This document shows positions 1-8,546 of a stretch of 64,000 nt of DNA, one piece after another. The notes below the pieces were generated by a model. That model worked only from the letters and a program-made list of their open reading frames with translations. It ran no database searches and was not told the DNA's origin. Positions within the stretch are counted from its first letter, which is position 1, and each line of letters begins with the position of its first letter. The stretch spans positions 89,003-153,002 of the forward strand of contig JACKEQ010000013.1 of assembly GCA_020632885.1 (NCBI GenBank), written 5' to 3'. Position numbers and translations under genes: made by a program. The stretch is from Alphaproteobacteria bacterium (GTDB lineage: Bacteria > Myxococcota_A > UBA796 > GCA-2862545).

Positions 1-73
1 TGAGGATGGGGAGGAAGGACCCCATCGTCATCATGTAGTTGCCCCGGCGGTTCTGGCGAGAGAAGTTCGGCAT
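1..73 (-). CDS. TadE/TadG-like pilus-assembly protein, N-terminal fragment
   Basis: Only the first 24 codons are inside the window; the gene runs leftward off the edge. The translation begins MPNFSRQNRRGNYMM and goes straight into a hydrophobic stretch ending FLPIL. That is the layout of TadE/TadG-like proteins: a short basic N-terminus with an RRG motif followed by one membrane anchor. I chose the ATG at 73 because a GGAGGG Shine-Dalgarno lies 4 bases upstream on the minus strand; an in-frame ATG at 85 is the alternative. The gene is divergent from the FAD oxidoreductase at 263. Family assignment from so short a fragment is tentative. Confidence 0.45.
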   Translation of the reverse strand, partial: MPNFSRQNRRGNYMMTMGSFLPIL

Positions 74-262
74 GACGCCCTCCATGCTCCGTAGGATACC
101 ACTGCCGGGCGAGAGGCCAAGCGCTCCGGATTACCTGCCGATTACTCCCCTCCCGGCCCGCCCGGACGGGGCCCTCAGCGGGAGCGGGCGATCCGGCACA
201 GCGATTGACGTAACCTCCGCCCAGGCCGTGGCATAGGGTGCGGCGAACGCAGAGGAGCCCAC

Positions 263-1534
263 GTGCACGTCGTCATCCTCGGGAACGGGATCGCCGGGAT
301 CACCGCCGCCCGCACCCTGCGCAAGCGGGACGCGAGCGTCCGGATCACCGTGGTGTCGGGCGAGTCCGACCACCACTTCTCCAGGCCCGCCCTCATGTAC
401 GTGTACATGGGCCACATGCGGTACCGCGACACCGTGCCCTACGAGCCGGGCTTCTGGACGAAGAACCGGATCGAGCTCGTCCGGGGGTGGGTGGTCCGCA
501 TCCACGCCGACGCCCACGAGCTGGAGATGGACGGCGGAGGGCGCCTCGCCTACGACCGCCTCCTGATCGCCACGGGCAGCGTGCCCAACCGGTTCGGGTG
601 GCCGGGGCAGGATCTCGACCGGGTGCACGGGATGTACAGCGTGCAGGACCTCCTGGCGCTCGAGCGCGCCACCCCCGGCATCCGCACGGGTGTCGTGGTG
701 GGCGGCGGGCTCATCGGCATCGAGCTGGCGGAGATGCTCCACAGCCGCGGGCGCCACGCGATCCTGCTCGTCCGCGAGGACAGCTACTGGCGCAACGTCC
801 TCCCGCGCGAGGAGTCGGACATGGTGAACCGCGCCATCCGGGCCCACGGGATCGAGCTGCGGCTGTCGACCGAGCTGGCGTCGATCGAGGACGACGGCAG
901 GGGCGGTGCGGGCGCCGTACAGACCGCGACCGGCGACCGCATCGAGGCCCAGTTCGTCGGGCTCACGGCGGGCGTGCGGCCGAACACCACGGTCGTGGAG
1001 GCCTCCGGCATCGACATCGCGCGCGGCGTGCGGGTGGACGAGCAGCTCCGCACCTCCGCGCCGGACGTCTGGGCGGCGGGCGACTGCGCCCACGTCCACC
1101 CGTCCGTCGGCGAGCCCTTCCTGGAGCAGGTCTGGTACACGTGCCGCGCGCAGGGCGAGGTGGCCGCCGAGAACCTGCTGGGCGGGTCCCGCGCCTACTC
1201 CCGGGGCATCTGGTTCAACAGCGCCAAGTTCCTGGACATCGAGTACCAGGTGTACGGCGAGATCCCGAACCGGCCGGCCTCCGGGGTGAAGCACCTGTAC
1301 TGGGAGCACGCCGACGGCGACAAGGCCCTGCGGATCTGCACCCGGGACGGCCGGTTCATCGGTCTCCAGACCATGGGGATGCGCTACCGGCACCGGGTGT
1401 GCGAGGCCTGGATCCGCGACGGCATCTCCGTGGACGACGCCATCGCGAAGCTCCACCTCGCCGACTTCGACCCCGAGCTCTACCGCCGCCACGCGCCCGC
1501 AATCCGCGCCGGCCTGAAGGAGGTGTCCGCGTGA
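263..1534 (+). CDS. FAD-dependent pyridine nucleotide-disulphide oxidoreductase family protein
   Basis: 423 residues with a GTG start preceded by GAGGAG. The N-terminal dinucleotide fold has GNGIAG at residues 8-13 for FAD, a second GGGLIG near 150 should bind NAD(P)H, and WAAGDC near 272 is the C-terminal FAD contact. This is the arrangement of the NADH oxidase / nitrite reductase large subunit / rubredoxin reductase group. No redox-active CxxxxC disulphide is evident, so it is not a dihydrolipoamide-dehydrogenase type enzyme. The stop overlaps the GTG of the next gene (GTGA at 1531-1534), so the two are probably translationally coupled. I infer that it passes electrons from NAD(P)H to the iron-sulphur membrane partner; the acceptor is unknown. 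Confidence 0.82.
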   Translation: MHVVILGNGIAGITAARTLRKRDASVRITVVSGESDHHFSRPALMYVYMGHMRYRDTVPYEPGFWTKNRIELVRGWVVRIHADAHELEMDGGGRLAYDRLLIATGSVPNRFGWPGQDLDRVHGMYSVQDLLALERATPGIRTGVVVGGGLIGIELAEMLHSRGRHAILLVREDSYWRNVLPREESDMVNRAIRAHGIELRLSTELASIEDDGRGGAGAVQTATGDRIEAQFVGLTAGVRPNTTVVEASGIDIARGVRVDEQLRTSAPDVWAAGDCAHVHPSVGEPFLEQVWYTCRAQGEVAAENLLGGSRAYSRGIWFNSAKFLDIEYQVYGEIPNRPASGVKHLYWEHADGDKALRICTRDGRFIGLQTMGMRYRHRVCEAWIRDGISVDDAIAKLHLADFDPELYRRHAPAIRAGLKEVSA

Positions 1535-3120
1535 GGAGCACCGAAGACGCGCTGTTCGACGACCTCCACCCCACCCAGGCGTCCACCTGGGAGGAGGGCC
1601 GTCCCGACCTCGACCTGGCCACGAAGGCCTCCATCGCGGCCACCGTGCTGGGCGTGCTCGTCGTCGCCCTCTGCCTGATCCGGCCGTCCTTCGCTTCGGT
1701 GCTCGGCGCTCCGGGCCTCGCGGGCGTCGCCCTGCTGCTGATCGGCGGCACGATCGGCTGGAACCGCGGTGTGTACGTCCCGTCCGGGGCCGGCATCCGC
1801 AACGATGGCGTGTTCTTCGGGGCGTCGTACCGACCCTCCCCCGCCACCCTCGCCCTCACCCTCCCCTTCTGCGGCCTCTACACCGTCCTCTGGTGGTCCA
1901 ACTACGGCACCGGCATGGTGTTCCTCGGCATCCCGACGGCGGCTGCGGGGCTGTGGGCGTACGGCCATGCCCAGACGGTCCGCTACGCGGGCTCGGTCGC
2001 CCTGCTGCTCCTCGCCGCGTGGATGTGGTTCGGCGACTACACGCCGAGCTCCCTCGACAGCGTGAACCCGCTGAAGGGAGGGATCGCCCTCGTGGATCCG
2101 TTGGCGATGGCCCTTCGCGGCTCGTCCGCCGACAAGTGGTTCTTCTACACGGTCGCCTACACCACCGGCGTCTCGCTGATGGCCGTCCGGATGGCCTTCC
2201 GCTACCGGCACAACCGCTACCACCTCGCCCGCACGGCCTCCGTGGTGTTCTGGCAGGCCAGCTTCGGCTTCGTGGTGCCGATGCTCCTGTCGAAGATGGG
2301 CCAGAAGGAGCACTACTTCTCGTACTTCTGGCCGCTGAAGCCGGAGTACCTCCTCCCGTTCAACGTGGTCGACAACTACTGGGACGGGGGCACGGTCGCC
2401 CGCGCGATGTTCCTCTGGGGCGTGATGATGAGCCTCGTGGGCGTGCCCGTGCTCACGTACCTGTACGGCAAGCGGTGGTACTGCTCGTGGGTCTGCGGGT
2501 GCGGCGCGCTGGCCGAGACCGTGGGCGACCCGTGGCGCCAGCTCTCCGACAAGAGCGAGCGCGCCTGGCGCGTCGAGCGCTGGTCGATCCACGGTGTGCT
2601 GGCGCTGATCGTGGGGATCACGGTGTTCCTCTGGACCAACGAGGCCCTCGGACGTCCCTGGATGGACCACGGGCGCGCCAGCGGGCTCTTCTGGGACTGG
2701 TACGGGTTCTTCATCGTGGCGGGCTTCGCCGGCATCGTCGGCACCGGCTTCTACCCCGTGCTCGGCTCGCGGATCTGGTGCCGCTTCGGGTGCCCTCAGG
2801 CCGCCGTGCTCGGCATCCTGCAGCGGTTCTTCTCGCGCTTCCGCATCACCACCAACGGTGGGCAGTGCATCAGCTGCGGGAACTGCTCGACGTACTGCGA
2901 GATGGGGATCGACGTCCGCGCCTACGCCCAGCGTGGCGACAACATCGTGCGCGCCAGCTGCGTCGGGTGTGGCGTCTGCGCCGCGGTCTGCCCGCGTGGA
3001 GTGCTCAAGCTCGAGAACGGCGCGATGGGCGACCGCTTCGAGGGCGCGGACGACCCGCTCGGCGAGATGCTCCGATCGCTCGGGATACGGCCGCGCACCG
3101 GGGATCCGGGGGATCGCTGA
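1531..3120 (+). CDS. Membrane polyferredoxin, NapH/NosR-type 4Fe-4S protein
   Basis: About 529 residues from the GTG at 1531; the frame is open further upstream, but that part is antisense-like reading of the FAD gene. It has about ten hydrophobic segments. In the membrane core lie two cysteine clusters, CSWVCGCG (near residue 319) and CRFGCPQ (near 418), as in NapH/NosR/CcoG-type proteins. The C-terminus carries two ferredoxin 4Fe-4S motifs, CISCGNCSTYC (near 446) and CVGCGVCAAVCP (near 475). It should move electrons across or along the cytoplasmic membrane. Coupling to the FAD oxidoreductase suggests a two-subunit NAD(P)H-to-membrane electron path. The terminal acceptor cannot be told from sequence; nitrate, nitrous oxide or maturation roles are all known in relatives. 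Confidence 0.82.
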   Translation: MRSTEDALFDDLHPTQASTWEEGRPDLDLATKASIAATVLGVLVVALCLIRPSFASVLGAPGLAGVALLLIGGTIGWNRGVYVPSGAGIRNDGVFFGASYRPSPATLALTLPFCGLYTVLWWSNYGTGMVFLGIPTAAAGLWAYGHAQTVRYAGSVALLLLAAWMWFGDYTPSSLDSVNPLKGGIALVDPLAMALRGSSADKWFFYTVAYTTGVSLMAVRMAFRYRHNRYHLARTASVVFWQASFGFVVPMLLSKMGQKEHYFSYFWPLKPEYLLPFNVVDNYWDGGTVARAMFLWGVMMSLVGVPVLTYLYGKRWYCSWVCGCGALAETVGDPWRQLSDKSERAWRVERWSIHGVLALIVGITVFLWTNEALGRPWMDHGRASGLFWDWYGFFIVAGFAGIVGTGFYPVLGSRIWCRFGCPQAAVLGILQRFFSRFRITTNGGQCISCGNCSTYCEMGIDVRAYAQRGDNIVRASCVGCGVCAAVCPRGVLKLENGAMGDRFEGADDPLGEMLRSLGIRPRTGDPGDR

Positions 3121-3196
3121 GAAAATCGTACGTTCTGCTTCCAGGTCCGACGTCCCACGCATCAAGGGGGTACGGTACGGACACAAGGATGGTCAC

Positions 3197-5263
3197 ATGC
3201 GTACGCTCTCCCTTCTCGCTCTCGCTCTCCTCGGCTCTGCATGCACCTCCAGGGAGGGCCTGGAGGACGCGCGCTTCGCCACCGGCTCCTCCACCGCGGT
3301 CGCCGGCTCCGACTACGCCCGCCTCTACGTCGTGAACCCGGACGCGGGCACGGTCACGGCCACCACGCCCAACGACGCCTCGGTGCAGGAGATCGATGTG
3401 GGTGCGGAGCCCACGCGGATCGCACGGGCCGGAGACCGGATCTTCGTGACGCTCAAGGGCGAGCGCGCGGTCGCGGTGCTCCAGGAGACCGCGACGGGTG
3501 CTGAGAAGGTGGACGTGATCGACGTGGGCGCCGAGCCCTACGGCATCGTGGCCGACGAGGCCGGCACCCGCGTGTACGTCGCGGTGTCCCAGGCCAACGA
3601 GGTCGTCGAGATCGACGCCCGCACGGGCGACGTCCTGCGCACCTGGAGCGTGCCGCACGAGCCCCGGTACCTCGCGCTGCACCCCAAGGGCGAGACCCTC
3701 TTCGTGGCCACCGGTCGCGCGGCCGCCCACGTCTACCAGCTCGACGTCTCCGACGGCGCGGTCCCCAACAGCCGCGGGGAAGAGCCCACGAGCATCGACC
3801 TCCCGGGTGTGAACCGCCTCGACGAGCAGTTCCAGTGGGTGGGGCTCACCGCGCGCGTCACGGGCGACATCGCGGTCTCCGCGGACGGTGAGGAGCTCGT
3901 CGTGCCGGTCACGTACGTCGACAACATCAACCCCGTCGGAGACGTCGAGGTCGACCCCGAGGGCCAGCCCGTGGCGCCCGCCACGGACGGCTACGGCGGT
4001 GCGATGGAGGGCGTCAACCGCTTCAACCCGGGCCTCGTGGTGGTGCCGGTCGACGGTGGCGAGGCCGACGCCGACGGGGCCGAGGCCATCTTCGTGAGCG
4101 GCATGGTCAGCTCGGACGCCCGCCTGGACGCGGACCTCGCCTCCGACAGCGCCTTCCCCTTCGAGCCCGGCTTCGGCATGATCCGCAGCTACCCCTCGAG
4201 CGTGACCATCTCGCCGGACGGCACCACGTACGTGGTCACCTTCCAGGGCTCGGGCGCCATCGCGCTCGTCGGCCGTCTGCCCTTCAGCAACAAGGACGGC
4301 ATCCGGGGTGGCGGCGCCGACATCGCCATGCCGTTCCCCGGTGACACCGGCGGCGGCGGCCTGCCCTTCACCGTGGCCGAAGAGGCCGGGTTCTCCAGCC
4401 GGCCCAAGGCGTTCGTGGACATGCCCGCCCACAACCCCACCGGCGTGGTCTTCCTCGACTCCACCAACGCCTGGGTGCACGCGGCGGACGACCGCGTGGT
4501 CGCCGACATCGCGTTCGACGACGCCTTCGACGACCTCCGCCGCAACGGCACCAACGGCTTCGACGACATCTCGTTCCGCCAGATCCGCGACCTCTCGAAC
4601 GAGCTCGCGCCGCAGGTCCTCCCCGCGGACGTCTTCGAGGGACGCAAGCTGTTCTTCTCGGCCACCAACCCCGGCATGGTCGCCTCCGGCGCGGGCGTGT
4701 CGTGCGCCAGCTGCCACTTCGAGGGCCGCAACGACGGGCTCACCTGGACGTTCGCCTCCGGGCCCCGCCAGACCCCGTCCCTCGCGGGCGAGGTCAGCCG
4801 CACGGCGCCGGTCACGTGGACCAGCGACGTCCCCTCCGTGGCCCACGAGGCCCGGATCACCACGCAGGCCCGCATGGGCGGCATGGGTCTGGCCGACACC
4901 GAGCTCGACAAGATCGCGGCCTACGTGGACTGGACGCGCCTCGCGGACACTCCGATGCGCGGGTCCGACGATCCCGCCATCGCGCGCGGCAAGGCCCTGT
5001 TCGAGCGCCAGGACGTCGGTTGCGCCAGCTGCCACAACGGCGAGGCCTTCACCGACAACCAGTCGTGGTCGATGTTCGGGCTCACCAACGTGAACACCCC
5101 CACCCTCGCGGGCATCGCGGGCTCCGGTCCCTACCTGCACGACGGCCGGGCCTCCACGCTGCGCGACGTCCTGCTCTTCGCCCGCACCGGCGAGATGGGC
5201 GACACCAGCATGCTCTCCGACGCCGAGCTGGACGACCTCACGGCCTACCTCGAGAGCCTGTGA
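3197..5263 (+). CDS. Secreted beta-propeller / di-haem cytochrome c lipoprotein
   Basis: 688 residues from the ATG at 3197. The signal peptide ends in a lipobox (LLGSAC, Cys at 16), so the protein is probably lipidated and outside the inner membrane. Residues about 35-450 contain repeated YVTN-type propeller blades (for example GIVADEAGTRVYVAVSQ). The C-terminal 200 residues hold two c-type haem sites, CASCH near 505 and CASCH near 611, arranged as in MauG/di-haem cytochrome c peroxidase-like proteins, with the motif GPYLHDGRASTLRDV that this family shows near its end. It follows the polyferredoxin by 76 bases on the same strand and may be its periplasmic electron partner, which is inference. 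Confidence 0.8.
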   Translation: MRTLSLLALALLGSACTSREGLEDARFATGSSTAVAGSDYARLYVVNPDAGTVTATTPNDASVQEIDVGAEPTRIARAGDRIFVTLKGERAVAVLQETATGAEKVDVIDVGAEPYGIVADEAGTRVYVAVSQANEVVEIDARTGDVLRTWSVPHEPRYLALHPKGETLFVATGRAAAHVYQLDVSDGAVPNSRGEEPTSIDLPGVNRLDEQFQWVGLTARVTGDIAVSADGEELVVPVTYVDNINPVGDVEVDPEGQPVAPATDGYGGAMEGVNRFNPGLVVVPVDGGEADADGAEAIFVSGMVSSDARLDADLASDSAFPFEPGFGMIRSYPSSVTISPDGTTYVVTFQGSGAIALVGRLPFSNKDGIRGGGADIAMPFPGDTGGGGLPFTVAEEAGFSSRPKAFVDMPAHNPTGVVFLDSTNAWVHAADDRVVADIAFDDAFDDLRRNGTNGFDDISFRQIRDLSNELAPQVLPADVFEGRKLFFSATNPGMVASGAGVSCASCHFEGRNDGLTWTFASGPRQTPSLAGEVSRTAPVTWTSDVPSVAHEARITTQARMGGMGLADTELDKIAAYVDWTRLADTPMRGSDDPAIARGKALFERQDVGCASCHNGEAFTDNQSWSMFGLTNVNTPTLAGIAGSGPYLHDGRASTLRDVLLFARTGEMGDTSMLSDAELDDLTAYLESL

Positions 5264-5272
5264 AATAGATCG

Positions 5273-5303
5273 CACCTCCGGGGTGTACAGAGCCCCGGAG
5301 GTG
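5273..5303 (+). promoter_or_regulatory. Perfect 11-bp hairpin that buries a ribosome-binding site
   Basis: CACCTCCGGGG at 5273-5283 is the exact reverse complement of CCCCGGAGGTG at 5293-5303, with a 9-base loop. It starts 10 bases after the cytochrome stop codon. There is no T-tract. The 3' arm contains GGAGG (5297-5301), the only Shine-Dalgarno of the next gene (ATG 5310). It may act as a terminator or attenuator for the upstream gene, or as a translational switch for the downstream one. Confidence 0.55.
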
Positions 5304-5309
5304 ACCCCC

Positions 5310-5588
5310 ATGGACGAGCTCGCCCGTCGTCGCTGGATGGCCGCACTGGCCGTCCTGGCCTGGCTCACGCAGGCCGCCTACATCCTCATGCCGTTCGACC
5401 TGCTGCCGGACTTCATCCCGGTCATCGGATGGCTCGACGACCTGGTGGCGCTGGTCGGTCTCCTGATGACCACCGTGTGGATGGCGCGCACGGTCCATGA
5501 GACCGGGCTGCTCACCGGCCCCCGGCGCGACGTGATCGACGCCGAGCCCTACGAGCCCATCCCGGCGGACGTGCTCCGGGCGCTCTGA
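5310..5588 (+). CDS. DUF1232 (YkvA-like) small membrane protein
   Basis: 92 residues. The ATG at 5310 is preferred over the GTG at 5283 because GGAGG lies 8 bases before it. The core PFDLLPDFIPVIGWLDDL is the hallmark of DUF1232, and hydrophobic segments flank it (residues about 8-28 and 45-60). The family's function is not known; members are small integral membrane proteins in diverse bacteria. Its ribosome-binding site sits in the 3' arm of the hairpin at 5273-5303. Confidence 0.85.
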   Translation: MDELARRRWMAALAVLAWLTQAAYILMPFDLLPDFIPVIGWLDDLVALVGLLMTTVWMARTVHETGLLTGPRRDVIDAEPYEPIPADVLRAL

Positions 5589-5605
5589 GGCGCGTCAGCT
5601 CCGCG

Positions 5606-6529
5606 TCACCCGGGGTCGATGGAGCGCACGAGCCGCACGCCGACCCGGCCCGAACGGCTGGCCGGCAGCGCCCGCCAGCGGCTCGCGCACCGTACGGCTT
5701 CCGGGCCGTCGCGGTACGACCCTCCGCGCACGCTACGGAAGCGAGCGTCTGGAGCGCCCTCGTCGCGGACCACGCGGTCCCCCGCGATGACCGGGCCCTC
5801 GGACTCGTAGGCATCCGCGCACCAGTCTGCGCTGTTGCCGCCCAGCCCGCGCACGCCGTACACGCTGACGTCGTGCGGGAAGGCCTCCACCTCCACGAGC
5901 CGCGGTGGACCCTCGAGGCTCCCACGGAGGTTGCAGTACGCCGCGTCCACGGTGTCACCCCAGGGCATGACGCGCCCGTCCACACCCCGCGCGGCCTTCT
6001 CCCACTCGAGCTCGAACGGTAGCCGCCAGGGCACGCCGTCCTGCTCGGCGCGCCAGGCGGCGTACGCCTCCGCCGAGTGCCAGGTGACGTAGGTGACCGG
6101 CGCGTCGGCCTGCCAGGACCCGCTGCCGTCGGGCCGATCGAGGGTCCAGCCGTCCGGGCCCCGGCTGTACAGGGCGTCGCCGTCGTCGTTGCGCGGGACG
6201 TGCTCGTCGTCCGGCTGGTCGGCCAGGAAGCGAAGCCAGTCCTCATGGGTGACCGGGTGGGTCTGCATGGCGAAGCCGTCGCACCAGAGGTCCCGCTTGC
6301 GCAGCCCGTACGGAGCGCGCTCGTCACCACCGGCCTGGAACCAGCCCGCGGGCACGTAAACCTCGTCGCCCTCGAGGTCCTCCGGGAGGTGCAGCGGACA
6401 CTCGTCCTCGCCGGGCGGACGGTGCCGGACCTCCCCCTGGCGCCCGATCACGAACGGGTAGAGGGTGGCCTCCCCGATCGCGTCGGTGAGCTCGAGCACG
6501 TAGCTCCCCATCGGCAGCTCGAGGCTCAC
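5606..6529 (-). CDS. Formylglycine-generating-enzyme-like (SUMF1) domain, C-terminal part of a frameshifted kinase fusion
   Basis: The open frame starts VSLELPMGSYVLEL and runs 307 residues. VYVPAGWFQAGGD, the substrate-proximal DWLRFL region and the closing RSVRGGSYRDG with GVRLVRS are typical of the SUMF1/FGE-sulfatase fold. It has no convincing start signal. In Myxococcota this sequence normally follows a Ser/Thr kinase in one polypeptide. Deleting one C from the run at 6531-6535 (minus-strand reading CCGACCCCC) joins it to an upstream frame as ...GPTPVSLELP. That middle frame (about 6876-6536) encodes AHELEMENEL and a coiled helical linker, and joins the kinase at 6800-8167 after a second indel. 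The intact protein would be about 853 residues. Confidence 0.85.
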   Translation of the reverse strand: MSLELPMGSYVLELTDAIGEATLYPFVIGRQGEVRHRPPGEDECPLHLPEDLEGDEVYVPAGWFQAGGDERAPYGLRKRDLWCDGFAMQTHPVTHEDWLRFLADQPDDEHVPRNDDGDALYSRGPDGWTLDRPDGSGSWQADAPVTYVTWHSAEAYAAWRAEQDGVPWRLPFELEWEKAARGVDGRVMPWGDTVDAAYCNLRGSLEGPPRLVEVEAFPHDVSVYGVRGLGGNSADWCADAYESEGPVIAGDRVVRDEGAPDARFRSVRGGSYRDGPEAVRCASRWRALPASRSGRVGVRLVRSIDPG

Positions 6530-6799
6530 AGGGGGTCGGACCGACCTCGAAGGCCTTCACGGCCACCTGCCGCCGCCGCACGGGCTCCATGCGGTGCAGC
6601 ACGCCCTCTGCGGGCGCGTCGGTGTGGAGGTGCAGCGTGCCGAAGCCGCGCAGATACGCGTCCAGGCGCCCCCTGCCGGGCCAGTGCGTGGGCAGGGCGT
6701 CGAGGTGGTGCGAGAGCAACAGCCCGAGGCGCTCGACGGCGAGGTGGTCTTCGGCCGCCTCCGCGGCCTCGTGCTTGCGCTGGAACGACCGCGCCATCA

Positions 6800-8167
6800 T
6801 CAGGTGGCCCTCGGGGAGCTCGGCCTCCTGCGCGAAGGCCGCGTTGAGCTCGTTCTCCATCTCCAGCTCGTGGGCCCGGGCGCGGACCGCTCCAGCCCGG
6901 TGGCGAGATCCTCCTTCTCCCAGGCCGCCGCCTTGGCGTCCTCCTCGGCATGCATGGGCAGCGCCGCGAGCTCGAGGGCCGCCTGGTCGCGCAGCGAGCG
7001 CGCCCGGCGCACCTCCTTCTTCGCGAGCCGTCGGGCCTCGGCGGCACGGGCGACCGCCCGCAGCGCGCATTCCCGACGCTCGGCCCCGTCCAGCCAGTGC
7101 GCCACGGCGTCCCCGAGCTCACCGGCGTCGGCGAACCGCGCGTCGGGCTCCGCAGACATCGCCTTCTCCGCGATGCGCACGAGGCCGGCGGGGAGCAGAG
7201 GGCCGTCCGACCGGCCGACCAGGGCGGCGGGCTCACCGCGACAGACCTCGACCAGGACCTCCGCCGACGAGGGCCCGTCGAAGGGCGGCCGGTTCGCGAG
7301 GATGTAGTAGAGGATGGCCCCGAGGGCGTACACGTCGGTGCGACGGTCGATCCGATGCACCTCGCCCCGGGCCTGCTCGGGGGCCATGAAGGCCGGCGTG
7401 CCCGCGACCATGCCTTCGCGGGTGGCCGTGGGGCTCGTGGGCGCCTCGAACTCCGCCGTGGGCAGCGCGGAGCCGAGGATCTTCGCGATGCCCCAGTCCA
7501 TGACGCGGACCTCGCCGAAGGCACCCACCATGACGTTCGCGGGCTTGAGGTCGCGGTGCACCACCCCGCGGCTGTGGGCGAACGCGGTGGCCTCCGTGAC
7601 GCGACGGAACACCTCGATCAACCGCCGGAGGGTCCAGTCGTCGGGCGTCGCGGCCCACACGTCCACGCTCGCCCGGTGGACCGCGGCCACCACGGCCGAC
7701 AGGGTGCGTCCGCGCACCTCCTCCATGGTGAAGAACGGCCGACTGTCGGGCAGGATGCCGAGCTCGTGCACGGGCACGATGCCGGGGTGCTGGAGCTGGG
7801 CCGTGGCCTGGGCCTCCTGCACGAACCGCGCGCGCATCGCGGCGTTCTCGACCTTCCGGTCGAGGATCTTCATGGCCATGACGCGGTTCAGGGCCTTGTC
7901 GCGCACCCGCCGGACCTCGGCGAAGGCGCCCCGCCCGAGGAACGCGAGGTCCTCGTAGCGGTCCGTCACCGTTCCGGCGGCCAGGTTCACACCCTCGCGC
8001 TCGGGGAGGTCGGCCAGATCGCGAGGATCGAAGAGCAGCGTGCTGTCGGCGTGGCTGTCGGGGAGCGCGAGCACGGGGAGGCCGTAGCCCGCCATCATGC
8101 GCTCGAGCTCCTCCCTGGCTTCCGGAGAGAGGCCGAAGCGACGCACGAACTCGGCCACACGATCCAT
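6800..8167 (-). CDS. Serine/threonine protein kinase, N-terminal part of a frameshifted kinase-FGE fusion
   Basis: 455 residues as read, ATG at 8167, one base after the stop of the receiver gene. An N-terminal region of about 55 residues precedes a full kinase domain: glycine loop LGRGAFAEVRRV, lysine in AMKILDRK, catalytic loop HRDLKPANVMV, and DWG in place of DFG, which is common in this myxobacterial subfamily. Homology stops at LATGLERSAP. The true continuation (AHELEMENEL...) is in another frame from about 6876, where one base seems missing from a CCCGGGCCC-like run; the last 30 residues of this frame are therefore spurious. The protein is predicted cytoplasmic and cotranscribed with the histidine kinase and receiver. 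The FGE-like domain may sense or bind a ligand. Confidence 0.85.
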   Translation of the reverse strand: MDRVAEFVRRFGLSPEAREELERMMAGYGLPVLALPDSHADSTLLFDPRDLADLPEREGVNLAAGTVTDRYEDLAFLGRGAFAEVRRVRDKALNRVMAMKILDRKVENAAMRARFVQEAQATAQLQHPGIVPVHELGILPDSRPFFTMEEVRGRTLSAVVAAVHRASVDVWAATPDDWTLRRLIEVFRRVTEATAFAHSRGVVHRDLKPANVMVGAFGEVRVMDWGIAKILGSALPTAEFEAPTSPTATREGMVAGTPAFMAPEQARGEVHRIDRRTDVYALGAILYYILANRPPFDGPSSAEVLVEVCRGEPAALVGRSDGPLLPAGLVRIAEKAMSAEPDARFADAGELGDAVAHWLDGAERRECALRAVARAAEARRLAKKEVRRARSLRDQAALELAALPMHAEEDAKAAAWEKEDLATGLERSAPGPTSWRWRTSSTRPSRRRPSSPRAT

Positions 8168-8168
8168 T

Positions 8169-8546
8169 TCAGAGCTCGATCCCGAGCATCTCGGCAGCCT
8201 GCTCGAGGACGTCGTCGGGGTCGAAGGGCTTGGTGACGTAGCGGTCCGCTCCGACGTCCATGCCGGCCTGGCGGTCGAGGTCCTGGCCCTTGGCGGTGAG
8301 CATCATCACCGGGATGGACGCGAGCTCGGGGTCGCCCTTCACGCGCCGGCAGACGTCCATGCCGTTGACGAGGGGCATCATGACGTCGAGCAGCACCAGG
8401 GACGGTCGCTCTTCCGCGATGCGGTCGAGGGCCTCCTGGCCGTTCGTGGCCATGAGCAGCTCGACCCCTTCGTCCTCGAGCTCTTCGAGGGCCTGCTCGA
8501 GGAGCAGGCGGATGTGGGGCTCGTCGTCGACGATCAGGACCTTCAT
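8169..8546 (-). CDS. Single-domain response regulator (CheY-like)
   Basis: 125 residues, a complete receiver domain and nothing else. DDE at 7-9 forms the acidic pocket, LLDVMMP near 54 holds the phospho-accepting Asp, T at MLTAKG near 84 and K of VTKPFDP near 106 complete the active site. The start ATG overlaps the histidine kinase stop (ATGA, 8543-8546), and the kinase gene follows after one base, so all three form an operon. With no output domain it probably works as a phosphate relay or by protein contact, and the adjacent kinase is the obvious candidate partner. Confidence 0.92.
   Translation of the reverse strand: MKVLIVDDEPHIRLLLEQALEELEDEGVELLMATNGQEALDRIAEERPSLVLLDVMMPLVNGMDVCRRVKGDPELASIPVMMLTAKGQDLDRQAGMDVGADRYVTKPFDPDDVLEQAAEMLGIEL

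Noticed and set aside
205..237. TTGACG at 205-210 as a -35 element for the FAD gene
   Set aside because: No acceptable -10 hexamer lies 16-18 bases downstream; the nearest A/T-rich stretch is 21 bases away.
131..1492. Long open frame on the minus strand opposite the FAD oxidoreductase (and many similar ones elsewhere, for example 3005-5368 and 19337-22174 on the minus strand)
   Set aside because: High GC leaves third-position-matched antisense frames open. They have skewed composition (His, Arg, Val, Gly), no domain signal and no start signals, while the opposite strand encodes clear families.
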